64,000 nucleotides of DNA from Arthrobacter_M sp030063245 (lineage in GTDB: Bacteria; Actinomycetota; Actinomycetes; Actinomycetales; Micrococcaceae). The notes below the pieces were generated by a model. It was given only the letters and a program-made list of their open reading frames with translations. It searched no databases and was not told where the DNA came from. The stretch spans positions 434,001 to 498,000 of the forward strand of contig NZ_CP180316.1 of the NCBI RefSeq assembly GCF_051131705.1, given 5' to 3'. Positions 27,377 to 35,777 of this stretch are shown in pieces. The position numbers were made by a program, and so were the translations under genes. Each line of letters starts with the position of its first letter. The first letter of the stretch is position 1.

Positions 27377-27414
27377 GTACTATTATTCTCCTCCGTCAGC
27401 GCGTATTATAGTAC
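27377..27414. promoter_or_regulatory. Inverted repeat in the original promoter region of the DUF222/HNH gene
   Basis: GTACTAT (27377-27383) and ATAGTAC (27408-27414) flank an AT-rich stretch containing TATTATA just before a CACATG that was the original start region of the HNH gene. After insertion of the IS1595 element this promoter faces only a 6-codon remnant. Confidence 0.4.
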
Positions 27415-27419
27415 ACATG

Positions 27420-28438
27420 TATTGGGTATCTGCTTAGCTGAAGTCAGTCCGTAAATGCGGAACTGACCAGATTTTTCAGTGGTTTCGGTCCGGTATTCAC
27501 GGCCTGCTGGAGCAGACGGTAGAAGAGCAGCCCGCGGCTGGCTGATGTCCTGCGGTTGAACCGGAACGTGAACTCGTCCAGGTAGTAGGCCAGCTGCGCC
27601 TTGGAGATGCCTTGGTGCAGGGTTCCATCGATCCAGCGTTTGAGCTGGGAGGCAGCCATATGCACCGCCGGCATGTTCACGTGTGCCGGTATGTCTGAGC
27701 CGAGCTGCGTGAAGTGTTCGTGTTCGTAGCCAAGCTTGGCGAAGCGCCTCAGCTGCGTGGCCCCGTCCGTGCGGATGGTCGAGCCGGGAGCGACAACCCG
27801 TTGTCCGAATTTCACCAGCGCGAGTCTTCTGTCGGCGGGCCCGGGCTCGAGGCGAATGCGTCCGATTCTGTTGTGGTCCAGGTGCTCGGCGGCGACCAGG
27901 ACGGAGATCTTGTCAGGACCGAGGCCGGGCTTCCCGCGGGCAACGCCGCCGATGAAGCACTCGTCCACCTCTACCGTCCCCGAGAGCACCTCCCTGTCGG
28001 GCCGGACCATGGCCCGGCGGAGCTTGTGCATCCAGGCCCACGCCGTCTCATAGGAGCTCAGCCCCAGAACACGCTGCAGACCGAGGGCAGAGACCCCGTT
28101 CTTCTGCGAGGTGACAAACCAGACGGCGGCAAACCAGGTCCGCATCGGAGTGCGGGTGCGGTCAAAAATGGTCCCGGCTGTCACCGATGTCCGCCGTGAG
28201 CATCCCCGACACATCCATAGCCCAGCACCCGTACGCCAGTACTCGCCGGCGCCGCATTTAGGGCAGAGGAATCCATCTGGCCAGCGCAGCTTTGCCAGGT
28301 ACTCCAGACACGCATCATCGGTACCGAACCAGTCCTGAAACTGTCCAAATGTATTGGGGTAGTCCACGCCTGCGCACGGCATCTGCGGCGGTATATCGGT
28401 CATACGTCAGCCTACTTCAGCTAAGCAGATACCCAATA
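27420..28438 (-). mobile_element. IS1595-family insertion sequence, about 1.02 kb
   Basis: Perfect inverted repeats of at least 25 bp (27420-27444 and 28414-28438, outer sequence TATTGGGTATCTGC) flank one transposase gene. Both ends are bordered by CACATG (27414-27419 and 28439-28444), which looks like a target duplication that includes the start codon of the downstream HNH gene. The perfect ends and intact frame suggest a recent insertion. Confidence 0.88.
27444..28403 (-). CDS. IS1595 family transposase (ISXO2-like)
   Basis: A DDE-type transposase of 319 aa. An N-terminal zinc ribbon CPKCGAGEYWRTGAGLWMCRGC (residues about 47-69, split as CPKC and CRGC) precedes the ISXO2-like catalytic domain: SGTVEVDECFIGG (first Asp), TIRTDGATQLRRF (second Asp), and the third acidic region near LDEFTFRFNRRTS. 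The stop lies next to the left inverted repeat and the start about 10 bp inside the right one, so it fills the element. Confidence 0.93.
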   Translation of the reverse strand: MTDIPPQMPCAGVDYPNTFGQFQDWFGTDDACLEYLAKLRWPDGFLCPKCGAGEYWRTGAGLWMCRGCSRRTSVTAGTIFDRTRTPMRTWFAAVWFVTSQKNGVSALGLQRVLGLSSYETAWAWMHKLRRAMVRPDREVLSGTVEVDECFIGGVARGKPGLGPDKISVLVAAEHLDHNRIGRIRLEPGPADRRLALVKFGQRVVAPGSTIRTDGATQLRRFAKLGYEHEHFTQLGSDIPAHVNMPAVHMAASQLKRWIDGTLHQGISKAQLAYYLDEFTFRFNRRTSASRGLLFYRLLQQAVNTGPKPLKNLVSSAFTD

Positions 28439-28441
28439 CAC

Positions 28442-30310
28442 ATGTTCGATACCTTGAGTTCCGGTTCCGCAGGGTCCGCACACAACGCGGCCGGCACACC
28501 CCCGGCTTCGACCCTCGGTGCTGCCCACTCGGGCGCCCGGGCTGCCGCCGGTCCGGCCGCAGGCGCCGGGGTTGCTCGCTCGGGCGCCAGAGCCGCCTCG
28601 GGCACCGGTCCTGTTGCTGCCGGTCCTGTTGCTGCTGGTCCTGTTGTTGCTGGTCGGGTTGGGATGATTGCGGGGTGGATCACTGTTTTGGCGGGGATGG
28701 ATCCCGAGGACGGGGATGACGGGGAGCGGATCGGGTTGCTGCGGGTGATGGAGGACCTCAAATCCGCTGCCTGCGCGGGGCAGGCCCGTACCGCTGCCGC
28801 GTTCGACGCGTCCCAGCGCCGCGCGCAGGCCGGGGCGGGTATCCCGGCCGCGGAGCTGGGCAAGGGCATCGGGGGGCAGATCGCGTTGGCGCGGCGGGAA
28901 TCCCCGCAGCAGGGAAACCGGCTGCTGGGCCTGGCCCGGATCCTCGTGACCGAGATGCCGCACACCCTCACGGCCCTGAGCAGCGGGCTGCTCAATGAGT
29001 GGCGGGCGGTACTGCTGGCCCGGGAGACCGCGTGCCTGAGCGCCGATGACCGGCGCACCGTTGATGCCGGGCTCGCCGCCGACACCGGGGCGCTGGCGGG
29101 GATGGGGAACAACAAGCTCGTCAACGAGGCCAAACGGGCCGCGTACGCCCTTGACCCGCAGTCCGTCACCGCGCGGAACGCGAAGGCCGAAAACGACCGG
29201 CACGTCAGCTGCCGGCCCGCGCCGGACACCATGACGTACCTGACCGGGCTGCTCCCCGTCGCTCAGGGCGTGGCCGTGTACGCGGCACTGGCGAGGGAAG
29301 CGGATTCCCTGCGCGCGTCCGGAGACGGACGCGGACGCGGGCAGATCATGGCCGACACCCTCGTCCACCGCGTCACCGGTACCCCCGGCGGGATCACCGG
29401 CGTTGAGATCCAACTCGTCATGACAGACCGGACCCTCTTCCAGGGCGACAGCGAACCGGCCTACCTCCCCGGCTACGGCATCGTCCCCGCGCAATGGGCC
29501 CGGAACCTCACCCGCCGCACCCACACCAACAGACCCACCAACAGACCCACCAAACCCGGTGGATCCGCCGGCAGCTCCGGCGGGGAGATGCCGGACGCGG
29601 CGATGCCGGATGAACCGGGGATCCGGGTGTCGCTGCGCAGACTGTTCACCGCCCCGGGGACCGGGCAGCTCGTCGGCATGGACGCGAGGTCCAGGTTCTT
29701 CCCGCCGGGACTGCAGCGCCTCATCCGGACCAGGGACCAGACCTGCCGGACCCCCTACTGCGACGCGCCGATCCGGCACGCGGACCACATCATGCCACAC
29801 AACCGCAAAGGCGCCACCAGCGAAATCAACGGGGAGGGAACATGCGAACGCTGCAACCTCGCCAAGGAAGCGCCCGGCTGGTCCTCCATCCCACGACCCG
29901 GACCCCGCCATACCGTCCAAATCACCACCCCCACCGGACACACCTACCAATCCACCGCACCCGCCCTACCCGGCACCAGTATGTCGGTGCCCGGGAACCC
30001 CGGAAGCAGCGGCACGGGATATGGGACGGGCTCTCTCCGGACCGTTGCGGGCCCTGCTCTCAGGAATACTCCGGGCTTCCGTCACCACAACTACGGTGTC
30101 TCTGCTGTCAGGAATACGCCGGGCTTTCGGTACCATAACCACGGTCACGCAGCGGGGCTGCGGATCAGGGTACCTCGCAGGCGAGCTGATACCGGGCACT
30201 TGGCGATGACGGAAGGGGCGCGGGCAGTTCGTAAGGAACCTCCTAACATGGGGAACATGGGACTCGGCGGCACCGGCGGGCCACGATTGGTACGAAGCCG
30301 GCACACCTAA
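28442..30310 (+). CDS. DUF222 / HNH endonuclease domain protein (13E12 repeat type)
   Basis: A 622-aa protein of the actinobacterial DUF222-HNH family; these are abundant, and their function is uncertain. An Ala/Gly-rich N-terminus with GPVAAGPVAAGPVVAG repeats is followed by the DUF222 helical domain (about 75-380). The HNH nuclease centre CRTPYCDAPIRHADHIMP...CERCNLAKEAPGW is at about 438-480. The C-terminal 140 residues are low complexity with a doubled RNTPGFR motif. The ATG lies 3 bp from the IS1595 end, inside the duplicated CACATG, so its own promoter is now 1 kb away. Confidence 0.87.
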   Translation: MFDTLSSGSAGSAHNAAGTPPASTLGAAHSGARAAAGPAAGAGVARSGARAASGTGPVAAGPVAAGPVVAGRVGMIAGWITVLAGMDPEDGDDGERIGLLRVMEDLKSAACAGQARTAAAFDASQRRAQAGAGIPAAELGKGIGGQIALARRESPQQGNRLLGLARILVTEMPHTLTALSSGLLNEWRAVLLARETACLSADDRRTVDAGLAADTGALAGMGNNKLVNEAKRAAYALDPQSVTARNAKAENDRHVSCRPAPDTMTYLTGLLPVAQGVAVYAALAREADSLRASGDGRGRGQIMADTLVHRVTGTPGGITGVEIQLVMTDRTLFQGDSEPAYLPGYGIVPAQWARNLTRRTHTNRPTNRPTKPGGSAGSSGGEMPDAAMPDEPGIRVSLRRLFTAPGTGQLVGMDARSRFFPPGLQRLIRTRDQTCRTPYCDAPIRHADHIMPHNRKGATSEINGEGTCERCNLAKEAPGWSSIPRPGPRHTVQITTPTGHTYQSTAPALPGTSMSVPGNPGSSGTGYGTGSLRTVAGPALRNTPGFRHHNYGVSAVRNTPGFRYHNHGHAAGLRIRVPRRRADTGHLAMTEGARAVRKEPPNMGNMGLGGTGGPRLVRSRHT

Positions 30311-30595
30311 TCGGCGCATTAGACCCGGCTGACGACGGCGTCCTTCCAGCCATCGAATTCGGAACGCCACAGCGGCTGGTGTCGTTCCGGCAGCCGCCGC
30401 TCGGTTGTAGGGTGCCGAAGCCCCTGCATCCGAACGCAACCTGGCGCGACTCGAATCGGTCAATTGGGCGGGACAGGCAGCGGGGCGTGGAAGGATAGGT
30501 CAGTGCAAAAATAGCACCCAGTAAGACGGCGCAGAGTAAGACAGCGCAGCGCAGAACGCAGCAGGACCGTGCGGCGTCGGAGAGTGGAGGATGGA

Positions 30596-31579
30596 ATGAA
30601 GGCAATAGGTATCAAGGCCCCGGGCGGACCGGAAATGCTCGAATTGCGCGAGGTCCCGGCGCCCGTTCCCGGTCCCGGAGAAGTGCTGATTGACGTTGTT
30701 GCCGCCGGCATTAACCGTGCGGACGTTCAGCAGCGGCGGGGGTTCTATCCGCCGCCGCCGGGCTCTTCTGACATCCTGGGGCTGGAGGTGTCCGGCCGGA
30801 TTGCGGGCTTTGGGACCAACGTTGCCAGGGCATTCTCGAAGGGGGACAAAGTGGTGGCGCTGCTCGCAGGTGGCGGTTATGCGCAGCAGGTGGTCGCGCC
30901 CGCGGAACAGGTTTTGCGCATCCCCGATGGCGTGGATGTGGTCACCGCGGCGGCCCTGCCCGAGGTCGCGGCCACGGTGTACTCGAATCTGTTCATGACC
31001 GCGCAACTTCAGCCCGGTGAAACGGTGCTGATTCATGGCGGAACCGGAGGCATCGGCGTCATGGCCGTTCAGCTGGCGAAGGCTTTGGGCGCGACGGTCG
31101 CCGCCACCAGCGGCAGTGCGGAAAAGACCAGTACCCTCACGGCATTTCTGGGAGTGGACATCGCCATTAATTATCGTGAGCAGGATTTCGTCGCGGTGTT
31201 GCGCGAGCGCACGGGTGGGCACGGCGCGGACGTAATTCTAGACGTGGTGGGCGCGAAGTATCTGCAGCGCAACGTGGATGCGCTGGCTACGTACGGTCGG
31301 CTGGTCGTCATCGGTATGCAGGGCGGGACGACGGCGGAACTCAACTTGGGCCAGTTGGTGTCCAAACGCGCGGCGATCATTGGTACCACTCTGCGGGCGC
31401 GTCCGACGGAAGAAAAGGGCGCGATTATGAGCGCCGTCCGGGAACATGTGTGGCCGTTGATCAGCAGCGGCAAAATCAAGACTCTGGTGGACAAGACTTT
31501 TCCGATGGCGGAGGCGGCCCAGGCACACGCCTATTTTGATTCCGGCGAACACATGGGCAAGGTTTTGTTGATCGCCTGA
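30596..31579 (+). CDS. qor: NAD(P)H quinone oxidoreductase (zinc-independent MDR, QOR/PIG3 type)
   Basis: A cytosolic medium-chain reductase of 327 aa that reduces quinones with NADPH. The GroES-like N-terminal half contains VVAAGINRADVQQRRGFYPPPPG, typical of the PIG3/QOR group without catalytic zinc. The Rossmann half has VLIHGGTGGIGVMAVQLAKALGA and a C-terminal EKGAIMSAVREHVWPLISSGKI. The ATG at 30596 has GGAGG 5 bases upstream. The last codons merge into a 12-copy octamer array. It is the last core gene before the accessory island. Confidence 0.93.
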   Translation: MKAIGIKAPGGPEMLELREVPAPVPGPGEVLIDVVAAGINRADVQQRRGFYPPPPGSSDILGLEVSGRIAGFGTNVARAFSKGDKVVALLAGGGYAQQVVAPAEQVLRIPDGVDVVTAAALPEVAATVYSNLFMTAQLQPGETVLIHGGTGGIGVMAVQLAKALGATVAATSGSAEKTSTLTAFLGVDIAINYREQDFVAVLRERTGGHGADVILDVVGAKYLQRNVDALATYGRLVVIGMQGGTTAELNLGQLVSKRAAIIGTTLRARPTEEKGAIMSAVREHVWPLISSGKIKTLVDKTFPMAEAAQAHAYFDSGEHMGKVLLIA

Positions 31580-31666
31580 TCGCCTGATCGCCTGATCGCC
31601 TGATCGCCTGATCGCCTGATCGCCTGATCGCCTGATCGCCTGATCGCCTGATCGCCTGATCGCCTG
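31570..31666. repeat. Octamer tandem array (GATCGCCT, about 12 copies) starting in the qor stop codon
   Basis: 97 bp consist of about 12 perfect copies of GATCGCCT. The first copies contain the qor stop (31577-31579). Perfect identity suggests recent slippage. The array marks the left edge of the accessory island. Confidence 0.95.
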
Positions 31667-31787
31667 CGCGATGATTCCTTACCGGCGGAGGACCGTTCGC
31701 CGCAAAAGTGGCGTTGCTCAGCGCATAATCCGTGACACGCGGCGCCCCGTACGCTGATGTGGCCGCGCCCCCATTGTTAGGACCGGA

Positions 31788-32764
31788 GTGCACGTCGATC
31801 CGGCCACGCTGGCGCAGACCGCATCCCATGTCGGCGAGAAGAGTATCGTCTCGCGCACCGGAGGAGCGCCCACGCTCGCCGTCGGGCTGGCCCACATCAT
31901 GCACCAGGTGGTCGGTGGTACGGCCCTCATGAGCTTCTGGTACCACTTCGCCATTATGTTCGAGACGCTGTTCATTCTGACCGTCGTGGACGCGGGCACC
32001 CGGGTGGCGCGCTTCATGCTGCAGGATTCGATCGGTAGCTTTGTGCCGCGGTTCAAGGACACCTCATGGCGGCTCGGGTCCTGGGTCCGCACGGCCGTCA
32101 TGGTGGGCGGCTGGGGGGGATTCTCATCATGGGCGTGACGGATCCCTTAGGTGGCATTAACACGCTGTTCCCGCTGTTCGGCATTGCCAATCAGCTGCTG
32201 GCCGCCATCGCACTCGCTGTCTGTCTGGCCATCGTTGCAAAACGCGGCAGCTTCGGGTATTTATGGATCGTTGCGCTGCCGCTTGCCTTCGTTTCCGTGG
32301 CGACGATCGTGGCGTCTTTCCAGAAGATCTTCTCCACGGTTCCCGCGGTCGGCTACTGGGCGCAGCATCAGGCATTTCAGAACGCGCTGGATGCGGGAAA
32401 GACGTCTTTCGGGACGGCCAAGTCGGTCGCTGCGATGGAGGCCGTGGTCCGCAATAGCTTCGTGCAGGGCACGCTATCGATCATCTTCGTGGTGCTGTCG
32501 ATCATCGTGATTGCCGCCTCGCTGTTGATCACCTGGCGTGCCTTCCGCACCGGTGGCGATGGATACAGTCTCCCGAGCACCGAGGACAAGGCTGTTCCCG
32601 CGCGGATCTTCGCGCCGGCCGGCTTCCTCCCGACCAAGGCCGAGAAGCATGTGCTGGGGCAGTGGAAGAACTACGACGGCGCCAAGGCCGGCAGCGCGGC
32701 CGATTCCGGCAGCGCAATAGGGGTCGGCGGCGCGGCTTCTGCCGACGAACCAGCGGGCCGCTGA
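31788..32764 (+). pseudogene. cstA: 3' fragment of carbon starvation protein gene cstA, frameshifted
   Basis: CstA is a multi-spanning peptide/pyruvate-type permease of about 700 or more residues; only the last 40% is here. The first part reads VDAGTRVARFMLQDSIG in one frame. Near 32110-32130 the homology shifts to another frame, which continues with VTDPLGGINTLFPLFGIANQLLA and LPTKAEKHVLGQWKNYD. The N-terminal two thirds are absent. So the gene is both truncated and frameshifted. Its 3' end joins a truncated parA almost directly, which marks a recombination junction. Confidence 0.88.
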
Positions 32765-32766
32765 GC

Positions 32767-33549
32767 GTGGGCGCAGGGCCGCAAGGAAACCTAGGTCTGG
32801 ATCTTGGCTACAGGCACGGCACCCTTGACGACGACGGCGGCGCCCTCGCTCAAAGTCTTATGTTTGGGTCACGGCTAACCCCGCTCAAGGACATCCGTCC
32901 TAACCTTGACGTCATTCCCGGAGGGGCAGAGCTTGACCAGGCAGCGGCCGGCCTCATCGCGCAGGGCAGCAAAGATGGCAGCAAGGCAAAGTTGGCACTT
33001 GCTCGGTCGCTCGCACCGATCGCCGCCGACTACGACATCATCTTCATCGACTGCCCGCCCGGCAACGAACCCCTGCAGGTCGCGGCCCTGGGGGCAGCCT
33101 CCTACGTGGTGGTACCAACCAAGACGGATAAGGCTGGCCGCGAAGGACTCATCGGAGTCGCTAAACGCCTGGACACAGTCATTGACGTCAACCCAAACCT
33201 CGACCTGCTCGGTGTGATCATCACGGCCACATCCTCTACCGCCACCAACGTTCACCGGATGACGCGGGAAGCCATCGCCGAAACCTTTGGCACAGATGCC
33301 GTCCTCTTCACCGGAATGGTGCGTCACGCGGAAGCTCCGGCTCAGGCAGCCCGCGATAGGGGGGTGCTGGTCCACGAACTCGAAGAACAAGTCAAGGGTG
33401 CCGCTAAATGGTACGAAGTGCTGAAGGGAACAGCCGAAGCCGGGCAGAGCCAACCGCGGTCGGCCGCCAATGTCGCTGAAGACCTCTACCAGATCGCCCA
33501 TGAACTCGTTGCCCGCTTGGAAGCAGCCGAGGAAAGGAATGCATCATGA
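32767..33549 (+). pseudogene. parA: 5'-truncated parA (plasmid partition ATPase)
   Basis: ParA-type Walker ATPase of plasmid partition. The sequence enters at PQGNLGLDLGY (Walker A' region) and continues through the Walker B DYDIIFIDCPPGNEPLQ, VVPTKTDKAGREGL and a typical C-terminus, 260 codons from a GTG at 32767. The first 45 or so residues with the Walker A loop (KGGVGKT) are missing, replaced by the end of cstA'. The product could not bind ATP normally. The stop overlaps the next gene (ATGA), preserving the original parA-parB-like operon end. This style of ParA is typical of Arthrobacter-type plasmids. Confidence 0.85.
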
Positions 33550-33929
33550 CTGAAAGCAACCGCAAGCCGATCGGTGTACCGCCCCGCCGGCAAACTGGCA
33601 ACCTCTCCGTACAGAACCTGGTGAAGGCCAACAGAAGCCCCGGAACAAACGAAGGAAACACGAACGCAGTCTCTCCGACGTCGGCTCCTGGCCCGTTGCC
33701 TGATACTGTGTCGAAGCAGGTCACGTTTTACATGGCCACGAATGACTTAAAGCGCGCCAAGGCGGCCTACACCGGAACCAGCGGCCAGGAGATGGATCGG
33801 AGCTGGTCCGACTTCGTATCCCGTGCTGTCCTCATGGAAGTGGAACGGCGTGAAGGCCTCTACAACGCAGGAGGCCGGTTCCAGGGCGGGACACGGAACC
33901 TGGCTCCAGGCCGAAAGATTCAGCTTTGA
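33546..33929 (+). CDS. Small plasmid partition/regulatory protein downstream of parA
   Basis: A basic protein of 127 aa, intact. The N-terminal 55 residues are Pro/Ser/Asn-rich and probably disordered. The C-terminal part (VSKQVTFYMATNDLKRAKAAY and SWSDFVSRAVLMEVERREGLYN) resembles ribbon-helix-helix proteins that serve as the centromere-binding partner of ParA. The ATG overlaps the parA' stop. With parA broken, any partition function is presumably lost, and the protein may persist as a repressor. Confidence 0.7.
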   Translation: MTESNRKPIGVPPRRQTGNLSVQNLVKANRSPGTNEGNTNAVSPTSAPGPLPDTVSKQVTFYMATNDLKRAKAAYTGTSGQEMDRSWSDFVSRAVLMEVERREGLYNAGGRFQGGTRNLAPGRKIQL

Positions 33930-33942
33930 CCACAATGCAGTC

Positions 33943-33963
33943 TTTGACAGTAATGCTGTCAAA
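33943..33963. promoter_or_regulatory. Palindrome after the partition gene
   Basis: TTTGACAG and CTGTCAAA (8-bp arms, TAATG centre) lie 14 bp after the stop of the partition gene. It could be a terminator stem or a partition/centromere site; only one copy is seen. Confidence 0.4.
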
Positions 33964-34022
33964 GTAGGGGGAGTAACGGCAGGGGACCGCCCGGCTAAAT
34001 ACGGGTGGCTTGTGAAAAAGTG

Positions 34023-34258
34023 AAATATCCAACGCTAAGGTTTCACACGCTGGACCCGGACGACTTCACCGACGCACAAGCCATCGCAGCGATAGTCCGC
34101 ATCACCCGCGGCAACTTCCGTCTAGTTGACAGACTCTTCACCCAAATGACCTGAACACCATCCCCGACGACGTCGTCGAAGCTGCCCTATCAACCCTAGT
34201 CATCGGCATCACACAGAAGCACCAAACCAAGCTGCGATTAACCGCCATTCTCAGTTAA
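34023..34258 (+). pseudogene. C-terminal remnant of a transposition AAA ATPase (TniB-like), frameshifted
   Basis: One frame reads TLDPDDFTDAQAIAAIVRIT then RGNFRLVDRLFTQM and stops at 34154. The adjacent frame continues the same protein: LNTIPDDVVEAALSTLVIG to a stop at 34256-34258. This matches the C-terminal winged part of AAA ATPases that accompany DDE transposases (TniB/IstB-like). The ATPase core and the transposase gene are missing. The frames are too short to be detected as genes on length alone. Confidence 0.65.
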
Positions 34259-34780
34259 CAGTCACAGTCCGTGATGTCCGTGCGTGTCGCAGGATTGGCC
34301 CGTCGAGTCGTATCGATTCGCAAGGCGGGCATACTAAGCCTTGGTCCACCGAAGTTCTTTGGGGTTGCCGGTGGTTTAAACACGAAATGCCCGTCTTTTA
34401 GCGGAAAATGGAGCTTGTCTAGAGTTCATGTCCAGCAAAAAGAGGAGCATCTCGCAGATGCAAGTTTCCCACACTCCGGCGGCCGTGTCAGTTTCGGAAA
34501 GGACAAAAGGCGGACTCTCTCGATAGCGTTGGCCGCACACGAAGATCGAATGTGCGCATTTATGTAACGGTGTGCGCTCGAACCCAGCGACTCCGGGATG
34601 ATTGCGAGGTCGTCTGGCTGCACGTCGAATTCCTCGGGTGGGCTTAGTTGATGAACTCTCATACCCAGTCCATCGCACTCGTCCGCCAATGCGTTCACGG
34701 TGTAGGTCGCAGACGGACGCGACCACGTTCCTGGCGTGAGCCGGTTGACGAATCCCTGCCTTTCAATAATAGTTAGGTAT
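34259..34780. other. 522-bp stretch without a supportable gene
   Basis: I see no convincing coding region. GC is lower than in the surroundings. A minus-strand frame (34426-34698, 90 codons, containing VHQLSPPEEFDVQPDDLAIIPESL) has no ribosome site and only weak protein-like character; it might be a gene remnant. TGTCGCAGG at 34285-34293 resembles the inner arm of the two direct repeats at 36996 and 39074 on the other strand. Confidence 0.5.
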
Positions 34781-35119
34781 GTGCCTAAGTATTACGACGA
34801 GCTCGACGCCGTGCTCCGCGCTCTCGCGGATCCGACGCGCCGGGCCGTCGTGGAACGGTTGGCGAAGTCCCCAGCCGTCGTGTCCGAACTCGCGGCACCG
34901 TTCTCGATGGCGTTGCCGTCGCTCATGCAGCACCTGCGCGTCCTCGAGAACGCGGGACTGGTCACGTCGCAGAAGCACGGACGCGTCCGCACCGTGAGCC
35001 TGCGACCGGGCGCCCTCGACGTCCTGCACCTGTGGCTGGGCGAACAACGAACCCCCGCAGAACGCCAAGCCGACCGGCTCGGCATCCACCTGACCCGCAC
35101 CACCACGAAGGAAATCTGA
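34781..35119 (+). CDS. ArsR/SmtB family transcriptional regulator
   Basis: A winged helix-turn-helix repressor of 112 aa: ALADPTRRAVVERLAKSPA, then VSELAAPFSMALPSLMQHLRVLENAGLVTSQKHGRVRT, the classical ArsR core. No metal-binding ELCVC-type motif is present, so the ligand is not a metal by the known rule. The GTG start has no ribosome site and lies just after TAGTTAGGT, so the mRNA may be leaderless. It is the first gene of a three-gene operon with a RibD-like reductase and an AHSA1 protein, a combination often seen in actinobacteria. Confidence 0.88.
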   Translation: MPKYYDELDAVLRALADPTRRAVVERLAKSPAVVSELAAPFSMALPSLMQHLRVLENAGLVTSQKHGRVRTVSLRPGALDVLHLWLGEQRTPAERQADRLGIHLTRTTTKEI

Positions 35120-35120
35120 C

Positions 35121-35768
35121 ATGACCCGCGTTCGCATCGACCTGTTCATCTCGCTGGACGGCTACACCTCGACGACCGACCACGCCCCCGAAAATCCGAT
35201 GGGTGAGGACTGGGGGCGCCTCACGGCGGCCTACGCCGCGACCCGCACGTTCCACGAGCGCGTCTTCGGCGACACCAGCGGCACCGGAACGACCGGCATC
35301 GACGACTCCTACGCGGCCGCGTTCTTCGAGGGCGTCGGCGCCGAGATCATGGGCGCGACCATGTTCGGCCTGCACTCGTTTCCCGACGATCCGGACTGGA
35401 AGGGCTGGTGGGGTGACCAGCCGCCGTTCGGCACCCCGGTCTATGTCCTCACCCACACCGCACCGCGTCCGTCGATCCCGATGGAGGGCGGAACGACGTT
35501 CCACTTCCGCAGCGCCGCAATCGAGGACGTGCTCGCGGAGGCGACCGAGGCTGCCGGCGGCCTGGACGTGCGCGTCGGCGGTGGGCACAGCACCGCGCGC
35601 GACTTCCTGCGCGCCGGCCTGGTCGACCACTTGCACCTCATGGTCGCCCCGATCCTCCTCGGCCGGGGCAATCGACTGTGGGACGACCTGCGCGGCCTCG
35701 AACTCACCCACCAGGTGACGACGGAAGTGGCCGAGAGTGGCACGACCCACGTCACCTTCACGCGATAG
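35121..35768 (+). CDS. Dihydrofolate reductase family protein (RibD C-terminal domain)
   Basis: A 215-aa single-domain NADPH-binding fold related to the RibD reductase half. It shows VRIDLFISLDGYTST at the start, GAEIMGATMFG, TPVYVLTHTAPRP, and the nucleotide region DVRVGGGHSTARDFLRAGLVDHLHLMVAPILLGRGNRLWDDL (positions 150-190). This family is widespread, with no proven substrate; true DHFR or riboflavin function is unlikely. The start is one base after the arsR stop. It is the second gene of the operon. Confidence 0.88.
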   Translation: MTRVRIDLFISLDGYTSTTDHAPENPMGEDWGRLTAAYAATRTFHERVFGDTSGTGTTGIDDSYAAAFFEGVGAEIMGATMFGLHSFPDDPDWKGWWGDQPPFGTPVYVLTHTAPRPSIPMEGGTTFHFRSAAIEDVLAEATEAAGGLDVRVGGGHSTARDFLRAGLVDHLHLMVAPILLGRGNRLWDDLRGLELTHQVTTEVAESGTTHVTFTR

Positions 35769-35777
35769 GACGCACTC

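Noticed and set aside
31570..31666. Possible CRISPR array
   Set aside because: The units are 8 bp and contiguous with no spacers; it is a simple tandem repeat. The bpa and lipoprotein repeats are likewise contiguous and in frame.
32662..33549. A longer ParA start within the cstA' end
   Set aside because: The extra N-terminal codons are a frame-shifted copy of the cstA tail (Arg/Gly-rich), not a Walker A region, so they do not restore ParA.
34426..34698. Small minus-strand gene of 90 codons
   Set aside because: Part of the translation looks protein-like, but there is no ribosome site, no family match I can name, and it lies among remnants; kept only as a possible fragment.
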